DNA of 64,000 bases. Origin: Shewanella corallii. Lineage in GTDB: Bacteria > Pseudomonadota > Gammaproteobacteria > Enterobacterales > Shewanellaceae. The position numbers and the translations under genes were made by a program. The notes below the pieces were generated by a model that was not told the DNA's origin, searched no databases, and worked only from the letters and a program-made list of their open reading frames with translations. Positions 9,239 through 19,336 of this stretch are shown in pieces (the stretch's first letter is position 1; each line of letters starts with the position of its first letter). The stretch covers positions 186,001-250,000 of the forward strand of contig NZ_JAKIKT010000003.1 of assembly GCF_023349125.1 (NCBI RefSeq), written 5' to 3'.

Positions 9239-9314
9239 TCCCCTGTAGTTCAGTCGGTAGAACGGCGGACTGTTAATCCGTATGTCACTGGTTCAAGTCC
9301 AGTCAGGGGAGCCA
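9239..9314 (+). tRNA. tRNA-Asn (GTT), copy 4, U6:A67 type
   Basis: 76 nt, anticodon GTT, acceptor TCCCCTG/CAGGGGA, encoded CCA; matches copy 2. Confidence 0.97.
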
Positions 9315-9341
9315 CACACTTTATCGCGCTTTTGATGCAAT

Positions 9342-9417
9342 TCCCCTGTAGTTCAGTCGGTAGAACGGCGGACTGTTAATCCGTATGTCACTGGTTCAAG
9401 TCCAGTCAGGGGAGCCA
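9342..9417 (+). tRNA. tRNA-Asn (GTT), copy 5, U6:A67 type
   Basis: 76 nt, anticodon GTT, U6:A67 acceptor. The spacer before it ends in TGATGCAAT, as does the spacer before copy 7. Confidence 0.97.
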
Positions 9418-9433
9418 CATCAAAACAGACAAT

Positions 9434-9509
9434 TCCCCCGTAGTTCAGTCGGTAGAACGGCGGACTGTTAATCCGTATGTCACTGGTTCAAGTCCAGTCG
9501 GGGGAGCCA
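9434..9509 (+). tRNA. tRNA-Asn (GTT), copy 6, C6:G67 type
   Basis: 76 nt, anticodon GTT, C6:G67 acceptor. The short spacer before it starts CATCAAA, like the one before copy 8. Confidence 0.97.
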
Positions 9510-9541
9510 CTTACTTCGCAATGCCATATTATTGATGCAAT

Positions 9542-9617
9542 TCCCCTGTAGTTCAGTCGGTAGAACGGCGGACTGTTAATCCGTATGTCACTGGTTCAAG
9601 TCCAGTCAGGGGAGCCA
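9542..9617 (+). tRNA. tRNA-Asn (GTT), copy 7, U6:A67 type
   Basis: 76 nt, anticodon GTT, U6:A67 acceptor, encoded CCA. With copy 8 it repeats the layout of copies 5 and 6, including related spacers. Confidence 0.97.
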
Positions 9618-9632
9618 CATCAAACCATCGAT

Positions 9633-9708
9633 TCCCCCGTAGTTCAGTCGGTAGAACGGCGGACTGTTAATCCGTATGTCACTGGTTCAAGTCCAGTCGG
9701 GGGAGCCA
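9633..9708 (+). tRNA. tRNA-Asn (GTT), copy 8, C6:G67 type
   Basis: 76 nt, anticodon GTT, C6:G67 acceptor, encoded CCA. Confidence 0.97.
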
Positions 9709-9731
9709 CTCTAAAAAGCGTTAACATCAAT

Positions 9732-9807
9732 TCCCCTGTAGTTCAGTCGGTAGAACGGCGGACTGTTAATCCGTATGTCACTGGTTCAAGTCCAGTCAGG
9801 GGAGCCA
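9732..9807 (+). tRNA. tRNA-Asn (GTT), copy 9, U6:A67 type
   Basis: 76 nt, anticodon GTT, U6:A67 acceptor, encoded CCA. Last of the array; no convincing intrinsic terminator follows it. Confidence 0.97.
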
Positions 9808-10345
9808 ACGCTTAATCTTCATTATTTATCCCCTTCCCGTCTAAGCAATTTATCGTTAGCCAAACTCCCCATAAGATCTATCGATAAAGCTCTATCACCA
9901 CATTCAACGTTACCCCACTATCAAGACTGAAAAAGGGCTTGGAAAAACTTGGCCCACTGATTGCCTTTAGTAAAACCATGTTACTTAAGCTGGGCTATTA
10001 AATTTTTTCTTAGCCTCACACTCAGCTTCAGGTTACAATTTCCACTCTCCCGATAAAGACTTGCAGTATTGACGCTTTAAAAAGTGTTCAACAATCGCTG
10101 TCAGTGCAGTGTCGAGCGCCATCTCCAGCTGTTAATTTTCTCAGGCGTCCAACTAACTCAGCCTTCGCTCGCAAAAGGTCATCAATGACCAAGCATCTGC
10201 ATCGCAGTAAAACATTCTGGCTTTATTCCGGGAAACGTAAAAAAATAAGGCATTTAATCCAAATGGGCGTCATACTCATAAAGGGAAACCTTTAGCGCAG
10301 TTGACTATTTAAAACTGCTCCGTTGATGGACTACTAAGGAAGACG
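9808..10345. other. Gene-free stretch after the tRNA-Asn array
   Basis: 538 bases, AT-rich at first, with no ORF that has an SD sequence and plausible composition. It presumably holds the 3' trailer of the tRNA precursor and the promoter of the CsrD-like gene. I see no clear hairpin or operator. Confidence 0.5.
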
Positions 10346-12262
10346 GTGGAAAGGAATATGGGAATCAGAGTCCCCTTTCATCTTGTACTTTTTGCAACCT
10401 TTGCTGGTTTAACGGCTGTTGAATACCAACAGAGTAAAACCAGCTATGATGAGTTGTCTGCAACCCAGTTGCGCCATTATCAAACAGAACTGAAAAGATA
10501 TGGAGATACCTCTTCAGGCGAAACTCTGTACCAGCAAGTATCAAAAGATGTCTCTTTCAACTTTTTTCAGTACATCAGCGCTGAAGACAGCAGATTCAAT
10601 TTTACTCATGGGACGTTGAACGCTAACCCCCACCCGGTGCTTGATCTGTTGTTCCCCATCAATAACAAGCAAAAACAAGCCTTTGGTAATGCGACTCTGC
10701 AGGTTGTACTGAGCCGGCCCGAGCAAACCGAACAACTTCTAGCAGCACTGCAACGCACAGGCCTGATCTATCTGGGTGGATATCTGATACTGCTGATCTC
10801 TTTTATGATGTTCGTATCGGGTGTCAAAAGGCGTGTTCGTTACGCAGCCCAATATATTTCGCAGATCCCTAATCTTAATTACGCCTTGGTTGCCAGCTCA
10901 AAATTAGGGGGAATATTTAAACCTGTTTCAAATGCGCTGGAAAACTGTCGTAAAGATCTTAGAAAGACAATGGAAGAGTTTGCCGTGGAAAACGACCAGC
11001 TACAAAAGGTCGCGTTTCATGACTATCTGACAGGCTTTGGCACGCCACAGAAATTCTCGGCCAAACTGGACAATATTTATAAAGACCAGCGCCCACGTCT
11101 CGGTGTTATCGCTCAAATCAAAGCAACTGAGCTGTCATCAATTAATCAGGATAAAGGTCGTGAGGCCGGTGATGATTATCTGTTGCATATCGCCAATATC
11201 ATCAGGGCCACACTCAAAAACATGCCAGAGGCAGAGTGTTTTCGCATAAATTCCGGAGACTTTGCTATCTACATTCCAGACCTTGCCATTGCTCAGGCAG
11301 AGGCCGTTCTGGGTCTGCTGAAGGTTGAATTCAATTCTATCCAGTCCAAGTATGTGACTGACAGTATTGCTTACACCGGAGTGGTTCCCTGTCAGTCGGG
11401 GGCGGAGCCTTCTACAATTCTTAACCATTTGGATACCGCTATCACCATAGCACTGACTCAATCCCCAAATTCTGTCTACATCATGGAGAAAGCTCCGGAT
11501 GACATTAATGCAGGGGAACATCAGTGGCAGACCATTATCAATGCAATGGTCGACAATAAAACCATAGAGTTTTTCCAGCAGCCGATCCAACCCAGCAGAA
11601 ATGGTGCTGAGGGATATACTGAGTTACTGGCACGTTTTTATAATCACGCGGGTAATGCACTGCCAACTCAAACAGTACTGGCGATGGCCAAACGCTACGA
11701 GATGAGTGACCGCCTCGATAAAGCCATTATCTCCACTGTACTGGAGATCCTGGCGAGCTCGTCCAACCTGACGGGTCAGTATGGTATCAATATCAGTGGG
11801 GACAGCATCACCAACAACGAGTTTCTGCTGTGGATGAAGAATATTTTACTTAACAAGCGTGCTCTGGCATCCCGCCTGGTATTTGAGGTATCGGAAAACA
11901 GTATGCAGTCCAACCTGCTTGCTGCTTCGCGTTTCGTAAAACTCTGCCATGCGCTGGGTGCAAAAGTTTCGGTTGAGCAATTCGGTCATGGATTTACATC
12001 ATTCAAGTTCTTCCGGGAAGTATTGCCTGACTACATCAAGTTAGATGGTAGCTACAGTCACCGAATCGACCAGGACGGTAATAACCGATTCTATGTTCGT
12101 ACCCTTGTTGATATTTCAAGGCGTGCCGGCATTCAGGTGGTGGCAACCGCTATCGAGCGCCAGGAAGAAAAAATTGAACTGGAAAAGCTACTTGTTGACG
12201 GTATGCAGGGATTCTACATCTCTCGTCCTCAGGAACTGCAAGTGAATCGCAAAGTTGGCTGA
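10346..12262 (+). CDS. csrD: CsrD/MshH-like protein with degenerate GGDEF and EAL domains
   Basis: 638 residues with an N-terminal membrane anchor, a periplasmic segment (about 25-135), a second membrane helix (about 139-158), a degenerate GGDEF domain and a degenerate EAL domain. The GGDEF signature is replaced by NSGDF (302-306), EAL by ELL (426-428), and the catalytic DDFGTG by EQFGHG, so neither cyclic-di-GMP synthesis nor hydrolysis is expected. Double degeneracy with this membrane layout and length is the pattern of CsrD/MshH, which in E. coli targets CsrB/CsrC small RNAs for RNase E decay. GTG 10346 has AAGGA five bases upstream; ATG 10358 lies too close to its possible SD. Symbol is by architecture only. 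Confidence 0.65.
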   Translation: MERNMGIRVPFHLVLFATFAGLTAVEYQQSKTSYDELSATQLRHYQTELKRYGDTSSGETLYQQVSKDVSFNFFQYISAEDSRFNFTHGTLNANPHPVLDLLFPINNKQKQAFGNATLQVVLSRPEQTEQLLAALQRTGLIYLGGYLILLISFMMFVSGVKRRVRYAAQYISQIPNLNYALVASSKLGGIFKPVSNALENCRKDLRKTMEEFAVENDQLQKVAFHDYLTGFGTPQKFSAKLDNIYKDQRPRLGVIAQIKATELSSINQDKGREAGDDYLLHIANIIRATLKNMPEAECFRINSGDFAIYIPDLAIAQAEAVLGLLKVEFNSIQSKYVTDSIAYTGVVPCQSGAEPSTILNHLDTAITIALTQSPNSVYIMEKAPDDINAGEHQWQTIINAMVDNKTIEFFQQPIQPSRNGAEGYTELLARFYNHAGNALPTQTVLAMAKRYEMSDRLDKAIISTVLEILASSSNLTGQYGINISGDSITNNEFLLWMKNILLNKRALASRLVFEVSENSMQSNLLAASRFVKLCHALGAKVSVEQFGHGFTSFKFFREVLPDYIKLDGSYSHRIDQDGNNRFYVRTLVDISRRAGIQVVATAIERQEEKIELEKLLVDGMQGFYISRPQELQVNRKVG

Positions 12263-12317
12263 AAGGCGTTCCATTAGATTTCCCCCTTGTCACGACAAAC
12301 TGGTCAGTGACACCATG

Positions 12318-12337
12318 ATGCCCCAGGTTTGGGGCAT
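12318..12337. terminator. Hairpin between csrD-like gene and rnfA
   Basis: ATGCCCCA / TGGGGCAT with a GGTT loop, 55 bases after the csrD-like stop. The following T run is poor, so termination would be weak or Rho-assisted. Confidence 0.45.
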
Positions 12338-12445
12338 TATCTGAACAAAAATAAATCAACACCCAGTAACCCTGCTTTTCCCATGTTGTTTATGCCCTTC
12401 AAAAGGCCGATAATATTGCCAAGCCCAGACTAAACATATGATGAG

Positions 12446-13024
12446 ATGAGCGAATATCTACTGTTGTTGATCAGTACCGTACTGGTCAACAATTTCGTAT
12501 TGGTCAAATTTCTTGGCCTCTGCCCCTTTATGGGGGTATCCAGCAAACTGGAATCAGCCATCGGCATGTCGATGGCCACTACTTTTGTACTGACCCTGGC
12601 ATCCATACTCAGCTATCTGGTCAACGTTTTCCTGTTGGCTCCCTTTGAATTGGATTACCTCAGAACCATGGCCTTTATTTTGGTTATCGCCGTGGTAGTG
12701 CAGTTTACTGAGATGCTGGTACAAAAGACCAGTGCGACTCTGCACCGTGCTCTGGGTATCTATCTGCCTTTGATCACCACCAACTGTGCCGTATTGGGCG
12801 TTGCCTTGCTCAATATCAATGAAGACCACAACTTTATGCAGTCGGCCATTTATGGATTCGGCGCGGCTGTGGGCTTCTCTCTGGTACTGGTTCTCTTTTC
12901 TGCCATGCGTGAACGCCTGGCTGCAGCCGATGTACCTGCGCCGTTCAAAGGCGGTGCCATCGCCATGATCACTGCCGGCCTGATGTCCCTGGCATTTATG
13001 GGCTTTACAGGATTGGTAAAATAG
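12446..13024 (+). CDS. rnfA: Rnf complex subunit RnfA (RsxA)
   Basis: A 192-residue integral membrane subunit with six predicted helices of the Rnf ferredoxin:NAD+ oxidoreductase, an ion-coupled electron-transfer complex homologous to Na+-NQR (NqrE family). The start [20 protein letters not shown] and the conserved [13 protein letters not shown] are characteristic. First gene of rnfABCDGE-nth; rnfB starts two bases after its stop. In E. coli the Rsx version also reduces SoxR; whether that applies here is unknown. Confidence 0.96.
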   Translation: MSEYLLLLISTVLVNNFVLVKFLGLCPFMGVSSKLESAIGMSMATTFVLTLASILSYLVNVFLLAPFELDYLRTMAFILVIAVVVQFTEMLVQKTSATLHRALGIYLPLITTNCAVLGVALLNINEDHNFMQSAIYGFGAAVGFSLVLVLFSAMRERLAAADVPAPFKGGAIAMITAGLMSLAFMGFTGLVK

Positions 13025-13026
13025 TA

Positions 13027-13605
13027 ATGACCACCATTATCACAGCTGTCGTGCTGCTGACTCTGTTGGCACTGGTCTTCGGTGTCATTCTGGGATTCGC
13101 AGCGCAGAAATTTAAAGTCGAAGGCAACCCCATTGTTGACCAACTGGAGGCCACCCTGCCCCAGACCCAATGTGGCCAATGCGGTTACCCTGGCTGCCGT
13201 CCTTATGCAGAAGCCATTTCCAATGGTGAAAAAATCAATCGCTGCCCTCCCGGCGGTACTGCCACCATGGAAAAACTGGCGGAACTGATGGGTGTCGACC
13301 CTGAGCCCGTTGCAGCCGTTGAAGAAGAGCCTGTCAAAAAGGTCGCCGTTATCCGCGAGGAAGAGTGTATTGGTTGTACCAAGTGCATTCAGGCGTGCCC
13401 TGTAGATGCCATTCTTGGCTCCGGCAAAATGATGCATACCGTCATTGCCGCAGATTGCACAGGTTGCGATCTGTGTGTCGAACCCTGTCCGGTGGACTGT
13501 ATTGACATGGTGCCCGTACAAACTGATCTCAGAAACTGGGATTGGAAGCTAAAAGGTCTGGAAACTATTCCGGTGAAGTTTGTGGAAGAGGAAAAGTCGT
13601 GCTGA
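13027..13605 (+). CDS. rnfB: Rnf complex subunit RnfB
   Basis: 192 residues. It has an N-terminal membrane helix (residues 3-25), a 4Fe-4S domain with CGQCGYPGC, and two ferredoxin-type clusters, [12 protein letters not shown] and [12 protein letters not shown]. It passes electrons from the soluble donor into the complex on the cytoplasmic side. Its 3' end overlaps the rnfC start, implying translational coupling. Confidence 0.96.
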   Translation: MTTIITAVVLLTLLALVFGVILGFAAQKFKVEGNPIVDQLEATLPQTQCGQCGYPGCRPYAEAISNGEKINRCPPGGTATMEKLAELMGVDPEPVAAVEEEPVKKVAVIREEECIGCTKCIQACPVDAILGSGKMMHTVIAADCTGCDLCVEPCPVDCIDMVPVQTDLRNWDWKLKGLETIPVKFVEEEKSC

Positions 13606-16280
13606 CAAATTTGGAACAACTGGACAATGGCGTAGTGTGGCGCATTCCCGGCGGCATCCATCCTCCCGAGCAAAAACACCTGTCAAACCAGACGGCCATC
13701 GGCACCTTGCCGTTGGACGAATACTATTATGTGCCCGTTCCCCAGGTGGGAGAGCAGGCTTCCATGGCTGTTGCTGTTGGCGATCATGTCTTAAAAGGCC
13801 AGCCTCTAACCCATGGTCTTAACCAGCATCATCTGCCGGTCCATGCCCCTACTTCCGGGGTAATCAAAGCGATTGAACCCCGCCCAAGCAACCATGCGTC
13901 CGGATTGCCGGTTAATACCTGTGTAATACAAGCAGATGGAAAAGACAGCTGGGTAGACCTGCAAAGCGCCTCACTGGAGACGCTGTCCAACGATGATATC
14001 GTTGCCCGGGTTCAAGCCGCCGGTGTCGCAGGCATGGGGGGCGCCGCGTTCCCAAGCCATATCAAATTGTCCCCCGCCAGTGATATCGAGCTGGTCATCA
14101 TCAATGCCGTTGAGTGTGAGCCTTATATCACCTCTGATGACCGCCTGATGCGCGAACATGCGGATAAGATCATCTCGGGCATGGAGATCATCCATCAGGT
14201 TCTGACCCCCCAACGCATAATTGTGGGTATTGAAGACAACAAGCCAGAGGCTGCAGACGCCCTGCGTAAAGCGTTAAGTGCCAGCAAACTGCCTGCTGGC
14301 GTCGCCCGGGTAACAGTGGTTCCAACAAAATATCCATCCGGCGGTGAAAAGCAGCTAATTCAATTGCTGACAGGTAAAGAGGTGCCTTCCGGCGCGATTC
14401 CGGCTCAACTGGGTATTCTGGTTCACAACGTAGGAACCTGCGCAGCTATCAGCGATGCAGTACTGCAGGGCAAACCCCTCATTGAACGTGTCGTCACCGT
14501 GACCGGGGGCAATGTCGCCCAACCCGGTAACTATTGGATGCCAATAGGTACCCGGGTTGACCATGTGCTGAAATGCTGTGGCTTTAACCCTGAAGCCGAT
14601 CAAAAGGTCATTATCGGTGGTCCTATGATGGGCTACACCCTGCCTCTGATTCAGGTTCCTGTTATTAAAGGCACAAACTGTGTGCTGGTGCCCTCATCCG
14701 CGGAAATGTCGGTGGATGCGAAGGAGCTTTCCTGCATTCGCTGTACTGAGTGTGCTCAGGCCTGCCCTGCCAGTCTGCTGCCCCAACAACTCTATTGGCA
14801 CTCTAAGTCTGGAGACTATGACAAAGCGTCAGACTATAACCTGCGTGACTGTATAGAGTGCGGCTGTTGTAGCTATGTCTGCCCAAGCGATATTCCTTTG
14901 GTGGAATATTTCCGGGTAGCCAAGTCCGCGATTCGCAACGCCAATGAAGAGAAGTTGAAATCTGAGCGTGCCAAACAAAAGTTTGAAGCCAAACAGGCAC
15001 GTTTGGAAGAGGAAAAGCGCCAACGTGAAGCCAAGGCAAAAGAAGCTGCAGAACGACGCCAGTCCAATATGTCCGGTGGCGACAAAGACGCCATCGCTGC
15101 AGCACTCGCCCGGGTTCAGGCCAAGAAAGCGGTCAGTGCAGCGACTCCGGAAGCAGGCGCAGACCGTAAAGATAAGGTCGCTGATGCCGTGGCCAGAGCC
15201 AAAGCCCGTAAGGCTGCGCAAGCAGCCCAGAGTGATAGCCCAGCCCCTGAGCAAAACCAGGCTAACGACGCCCAAAAGGACAAAGTTGCTGCCGCTATCG
15301 CCCGTGCCAAAGCCAGGAAAGCCGCGATGCAGTCAGATAATGAGGCCGAAGTTGATACGAATCAAACCTCCGCAGCCTCAAGCCAGAAAGACAAGGTAGC
15401 AGCAGCGATTGCCAGAGCCAAAGCCAAGAAGGAGGCTCTTAAGCAAGCCCTACAAGCAGAGGCTCCAACCGACTCAGACAATAAATCGGCAGATGAGGCA
15501 GCAGACACCTTAGAGCCCAAGGCTGACGACAGGCAGGCAAGAATTGCCGCAGCCGTTGCCCGAGCCAAGGCGAAGAAGGCTGCAGCTAAAGATGCCGGAG
15601 TAAACGACCCGAAAGGCCAGATACCCGAGCAGAACAGTGTTGACTCAATTGCTCAGTCTGACCCAGGTGAGCTCTCTGCCGAGGAAGCCAAAAAAGCCAG
15701 AGTCGCTGCAGCCGTTGCCAAAGCCAAAGCAAAGAAAGCGGCTCAGCAAGCGGGTGATAGCAAAAGCACTGTTGAGGATACTCAGGCAGAAAGCGCTGAG
15801 CCAAAGCCAGAGGTGGAACTGACCGCCGAAGAGGCCAAAAAAGCCAGAGTTGCCGCAGCTATTGCCAAAGCCAAAGCAAAGAAAGCAGCCCAGCAAGCTG
15901 GTGAGGGCCAAGGCAGTGATGCTCATATGCAGAAACAGCCAGCTGATGTTAACTCTGCTGAGCCTGATTCGAATTCAGAGCCCGCTGACGTGAAGCCAGA
16001 AGCGGAGCCTTCTGCCGAAGAGGCTAAAAAAGCCAGGGTTGCTGCGGCAATCGCCAAAGCCAAGGCTAAAAAAGCGGCCCGGCAAGACGGTGAGGCTCAA
16101 CGCCCGGATAATGCAGCTCCGTTGAATGATGAAAGGTCTGAGGCAATGTCGCCTGATACAGATCAGAGTGAACAGGCACCAGCACAGTCTGCTGAAGAGA
16201 TTAAAAAGGCCCGTATTGCTGCAGCGATCGCCAAGGCCAAAGCCAAGAAAGCGGCAAAAGATGCCGAAGATAAGGAATAA
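13599..16280 (+). CDS. rnfC: Rnf complex subunit RnfC with long Ala/Lys-repeat tail
   Basis: The NADH-dehydrogenase-like subunit. It has a glycine-rich flavin/NADH region ([15 protein letters not shown]; the NAVECEPYI stretch) and two 4Fe-4S sites ([12 protein letters not shown] and [12 protein letters not shown]). After the FeS domain an extension of about 400 residues holds nine copies of a helix-like unit of the form [17 protein letters not shown], separated by acidic linkers. Total is 893 residues from GTG 13599. That start has GAGGAA a few bases upstream inside rnfB and begins with the expected LTNLEQ; the open frame extends 19 codons further back but lies inside rnfB. Tail length is known to vary between RnfC proteins. 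Confidence 0.95.
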   Translation: MLTNLEQLDNGVVWRIPGGIHPPEQKHLSNQTAIGTLPLDEYYYVPVPQVGEQASMAVAVGDHVLKGQPLTHGLNQHHLPVHAPTSGVIKAIEPRPSNHASGLPVNTCVIQADGKDSWVDLQSASLETLSNDDIVARVQAAGVAGMGGAAFPSHIKLSPASDIELVIINAVECEPYITSDDRLMREHADKIISGMEIIHQVLTPQRIIVGIEDNKPEAADALRKALSASKLPAGVARVTVVPTKYPSGGEKQLIQLLTGKEVPSGAIPAQLGILVHNVGTCAAISDAVLQGKPLIERVVTVTGGNVAQPGNYWMPIGTRVDHVLKCCGFNPEADQKVIIGGPMMGYTLPLIQVPVIKGTNCVLVPSSAEMSVDAKELSCIRCTECAQACPASLLPQQLYWHSKSGDYDKASDYNLRDCIECGCCSYVCPSDIPLVEYFRVAKSAIRNANEEKLKSERAKQKFEAKQARLEEEKRQREAKAKEAAERRQSNMSGGDKDAIAAALARVQAKKAVSAATPEAGADRKDKVADAVARAKARKAAQAAQSDSPAPEQNQANDAQKDKVAAAIARAKARKAAMQSDNEAEVDTNQTSAASSQKDKVAAAIARAKAKKEALKQALQAEAPTDSDNKSADEAADTLEPKADDRQARIAAAVARAKAKKAAAKDAGVNDPKGQIPEQNSVDSIAQSDPGELSAEEAKKARVAAAVAKAKAKKAAQQAGDSKSTVEDTQAESAEPKPEVELTAEEAKKARVAAAIAKAKAKKAAQQAGEGQGSDAHMQKQPADVNSAEPDSNSEPADVKPEAEPSAEEAKKARVAAAIAKAKAKKAARQDGEAQRPDNAAPLNDERSEAMSPDTDQSEQAPAQSAEEIKKARIAAAIAKAKAKKAAKDAEDKE
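15081..16263 (+). repeat. Intragenic repeat array in rnfC (nine Ala/Lys-rich units)
   Basis: Nine degenerate units, from [16 protein letters not shown] at the start to [16 protein letters not shown] at the end. The first units have Arg in the AxARAKARK core and the last four have AKAKAKK, so the last units are the most recent duplicates. Linkers are acidic (Glu/Asp-rich) and vary in length, giving alternating charge along the tail. Confidence 0.9.
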
Positions 16281-16283
16281 CAG

Positions 16284-17333
16284 ATGGCGTTTAAAATAAC
16301 CTCATCACCCCATGTCACCAAAAACAGTCAAACCGCAACAGTCATGCAGCGGGTTATCCTGTGCGCCCTGCCGGGGCTTGTGGTGCAGTGCGTTTACTTT
16401 GGTTGGGGCAGCCTGATTCAGGTATTGCTGGCTATCGCCGTAGCACTGGTAGCTGAAGCCGCTGTGATGAAACTGCGAAAGCGAGCCGTTGGTGTCGCCC
16501 TTGGGGATTACAGCGCCGTACTGACCGCGTTACTGCTGGGTATCGCCATTCCGCCTCTGGCTCCATGGTGGGTAATTGTTATCGGTACCCTGTTTGCCAT
16601 TGTAGTGGTGAAGCACCTGTATGGTGGCCTGGGTAATAACCTGTTTAATCCAGCCATGGCTGCATATGTACTTCTGCTGATCGCCTATCCGGTACAAATG
16701 ACCACCTGGGTTGCACCGGCTCCGGCGGCGCAATACAGTCCGGACCTGCTGGCCAGTATCAGCCAGATTTTCCTGCCTGGCTCTGGTGATATTAACCTGT
16801 TCCGTCTCGGCATTGATGGCACCACTATGGCCACGCCACTGGACACCATGAAAACCGGCCTGTCCATGGGGCTGACCAGCACAGAAGTACTGGCAAAGCC
16901 GCTATTTGATGAAGGTCTGAGTATTGGTTGGTTCTGGGTGAATATGGCCTATCTGGCCGGTGGTCTGGTGATGCTTAAGCTTGGCGCCATCCGCTGGCAA
17001 ATAAGTACTGGTATGCTGGCCGCCCTGTTCATCTGTTCAGGTATTGGTTTCATGATGAACCCTGATACCCACGGTTCACCTGTGTTCCACCTGTTTTCCG
17101 GCGCCACCATGCTGGCAGCCTTTTTCATTGCCACGGACCCTGTCACAGCAGCCACCAGTAACCGCGGACGCCTGATATTCGGCGCGTTAATCGGTGTACT
17201 GGTTTATGTTATCCGTCAATACGGCGGTTATCCGGATGCGGTCGCCTTTGCCGTATTGCTGGCTAACCTGTGTGCTCCACTGATTGACTATTATGTGCGC
17301 CCCCGCACCTATGGCCACAGATCCGGCAACTGA
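16284..17333 (+). CDS. rnfD: Rnf complex subunit RnfD
   Basis: A 349-residue membrane subunit (NqrB/RnfD family) with many hydrophobic helices and the conserved NNLFNPAM stretch. The covalent FMN site is expected at the threonine of TMATPLD (near residue 184). AAGGA lies seven bases before ATG, three bases after rnfC. Confidence 0.95.
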   Translation: MAFKITSSPHVTKNSQTATVMQRVILCALPGLVVQCVYFGWGSLIQVLLAIAVALVAEAAVMKLRKRAVGVALGDYSAVLTALLLGIAIPPLAPWWVIVIGTLFAIVVVKHLYGGLGNNLFNPAMAAYVLLLIAYPVQMTTWVAPAPAAQYSPDLLASISQIFLPGSGDINLFRLGIDGTTMATPLDTMKTGLSMGLTSTEVLAKPLFDEGLSIGWFWVNMAYLAGGLVMLKLGAIRWQISTGMLAALFICSGIGFMMNPDTHGSPVFHLFSGATMLAAFFIATDPVTAATSNRGRLIFGALIGVLVYVIRQYGGYPDAVAFAVLLANLCAPLIDYYVRPRTYGHRSGN

Positions 17334-17349
17334 GATTACGGAGTAACAA

Positions 17350-17988
17350 GTGAAAAAATCCATGATTAAAAACGGTTTGCTGCTGGCCTTATTTGCCCTG
17401 CTGTGTACCGCATTGGTTGCTGTGGTGAACGACCTGACCCGTGATCAGATTAAGGCCCAGGAACAGCAGCAATTACTACAGGTTCTGGGACAGATTATTC
17501 CCACCAGTATTCATGACAATGTACTGACCGATAACTGCACCCTGCTCAATGATGCAGAGGCTCTGGGAACAGAAGAGGATATGCCCGCTTTTATTGCCAC
17601 CAAAGATGGCAAGCCGGTTGCTATCGCGATTGAAACCATAGCACCTGATGGTTACAGCGGCGCAATTAAGCTGATTGTAGGTATCAACAGCAAAGGTGAA
17701 GTATTGGGCGTACGTACTTTGAGCCACCAGGAAACACCTGGGCTGGGTGACAAGATTGAGCTGAAAAAGTCCAACTGGGTGCTTGGCTTTAACCATAAAA
17801 CCATTGAGAGTGCCAATGACAAGCAGTGGGGCGTTAAAAAAGATGGCGGCGGGTTTGACCAGTTCACCGGTGCCACAATCACCCCAAGAGCCTATGTCAA
17901 AGCGGTGAAAAACACCCTGCTGTATTTCAATGCTAATAAACAACAGATTTTCAGTCAGCCGCTGACCTGTGGAGTATCCCATGAGTAA
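17350..17988 (+). CDS. rnfG: Rnf complex subunit RnfG
   Basis: 212 residues. One N-terminal membrane helix, then a periplasmic FMN-binding domain; the covalent FMN threonine is the last of TGAT in [12 protein letters not shown], the conserved (S/T)GAT motif. GTG start with GGAG seven bases upstream. It overlaps rnfE by eight bases. Confidence 0.95.
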   Translation: MKKSMIKNGLLLALFALLCTALVAVVNDLTRDQIKAQEQQQLLQVLGQIIPTSIHDNVLTDNCTLLNDAEALGTEEDMPAFIATKDGKPVAIAIETIAPDGYSGAIKLIVGINSKGEVLGVRTLSHQETPGLGDKIELKKSNWVLGFNHKTIESANDKQWGVKKDGGGFDQFTGATITPRAYVKAVKNTLLYFNANKQQIFSQPLTCGVSHE

Positions 17989-18676
17989 TTACAGAGAGAT
18001 CGCCTGGCAGGGACTTTGGAAAAACAACCCGGGGCTGGTGCAATTGCTGGGCCTTTGTCCCTTGCTGGCCGTCACGGCCACAGTCACCAACGCTCTGGGG
18101 TTGGGCGTCGCTACCATGTTGGTGCTCATCTTCTCCAATATTCTGGTCTCTTTGGTGCGTGATTTTGTCCCCAAAGAGATCCGCATCCCTGTGTTTGTGA
18201 TGATCATTGCCGCACTGGTGACTACGGTTCAGTTGCTGATCAATGCCTACGCCTATGGCCTGTACCTGTCGCTGGGCATCTTTTTGCCTTTGATTGTGAC
18301 CAACTGTGTCATCATTGGTCGCGCAGAAGCCTTTGCGTCCCGTAATACGCCGGCCAAGGCCGCTTTTGATGGCTTGATGATGGGCCTGGGCTTTACCGCC
18401 GTCCTGGTGGTACTGGGTGCTGTCAGAGAGATCCTGAGTCAGGGTACCCTGTTCGCCGGAGCAGATCAGTTGCTGGGCAGCTGGGCTGCTAATATGACCA
18501 TACAGATATGGCATGTGGATACTTCATTCCTGTTGGCAATGTTGCCACCTGGAGCCTTCCTCGCGATGGGATTTTTGATTGCATTGAAAAATGTTATCGA
18601 CACAAAATTACAAGAAAAACAACCAACAGCTGAGCAGCAGGAAATTGCTCGCGCCAGAATCACCAAGGTGAACTGA
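17981..18676 (+). CDS. rnfE: Rnf complex subunit RnfE
   Basis: 231 residues, six predicted helices, NqrD/RnfE family, with the conserved [17 protein letters not shown] 17981 inside the end of rnfG is chosen over a GTG 12 bases earlier because GGAG precedes it and [17 protein letters not shown] is the typical N terminus. The stop overlaps the nth start. Confidence 0.95.
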   Translation: MSNYREIAWQGLWKNNPGLVQLLGLCPLLAVTATVTNALGLGVATMLVLIFSNILVSLVRDFVPKEIRIPVFVMIIAALVTTVQLLINAYAYGLYLSLGIFLPLIVTNCVIIGRAEAFASRNTPAKAAFDGLMMGLGFTAVLVVLGAVREILSQGTLFAGADQLLGSWAANMTIQIWHVDTSFLLAMLPPGAFLAMGFLIALKNVIDTKLQEKQPTAEQQEIARARITKVN

Positions 18677-19317
18677 TGAATGCAGAAAAGAGACGCCAGA
18701 TACTGGAACGTTTAAGGGAAAACAATCCACATCCGGAGACAGAGCTGAACTTCTCCAGCCCGTTTGAACTCTTGGTTGCCGTGACCCTGTCGGCTCAGGC
18801 AACCGATGTCAGCGTGAACAAGGCGACTGACAAGCTATTCCCTGTGGCCAATACGCCTCAGGCAATCTGGGATCTCGGTGTGGATGGTCTCAAGGAGTAC
18901 ATTAAGACGATAGGTCTGTTCAACTCCAAGGCGGAAAACGTTAATAAGCTTTGTCGCATCCTGTTGGATAAACACGAGGGCGAAGTGCCGGAAAGCCGTG
19001 AAGCTTTGGAGGCTCTACCCGGAGTGGGCCGTAAAACCGCCAATGTTGTGCTCAATACCGCCTTTGGCTGGCCAACGATTGCCGTAGACACTCATATTTT
19101 CCGGGTTTCAAATCGTACCAAATTTGCCATGGGCAAAGATGTGGTGGCGGTAGAGCAGAAGCTGGAAAAGGTGGTTCCCAAAGAGTTTAAGGTGGATGTT
19201 CACCACTGGCTTATCCTCCATGGACGCTATACCTGTCTGGCCCGCAAGCCCCGCTGTGGCAGCTGTATGATTGAGGATTTGTGTGAGTTCAAAGACAAGG
19301 TCTACCCGGAAGAGTAA
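18676..19317 (+). CDS. nth: Endonuclease III
   Basis: A DNA glycosylase/AP lyase that removes oxidised pyrimidines in base excision repair. 213 residues. It has a helix-hairpin-helix LPGVGRKTANVV with catalytic Lys120, catalytic Asp138 in VDTH, and the 4Fe-4S loop Cys187, Cys194, Cys197, Cys203. Its position as the last gene of the rnf operon, overlapping rnfE by one base, is the same as in E. coli and many relatives. Confidence 0.98.
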   Translation: MNAEKRRQILERLRENNPHPETELNFSSPFELLVAVTLSAQATDVSVNKATDKLFPVANTPQAIWDLGVDGLKEYIKTIGLFNSKAENVNKLCRILLDKHEGEVPESREALEALPGVGRKTANVVLNTAFGWPTIAVDTHIFRVSNRTKFAMGKDVVAVEQKLEKVVPKEFKVDVHHWLILHGRYTCLARKPRCGSCMIEDLCEFKDKVYPEE

Positions 19318-19336
19318 TGCGGTATTCCTGAATTCA

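Noticed and set aside
9188..9815. ORFs reading through the tRNA-Asn genes (repeated VQSGEP / SVGRTADC-like peptides)
   Set aside because: They are translations of tRNA genes.
10104..10295. 63-residue basic ORF before the CsrD-like gene
   Set aside because: No SD and low-complexity basic composition; probably leader DNA.
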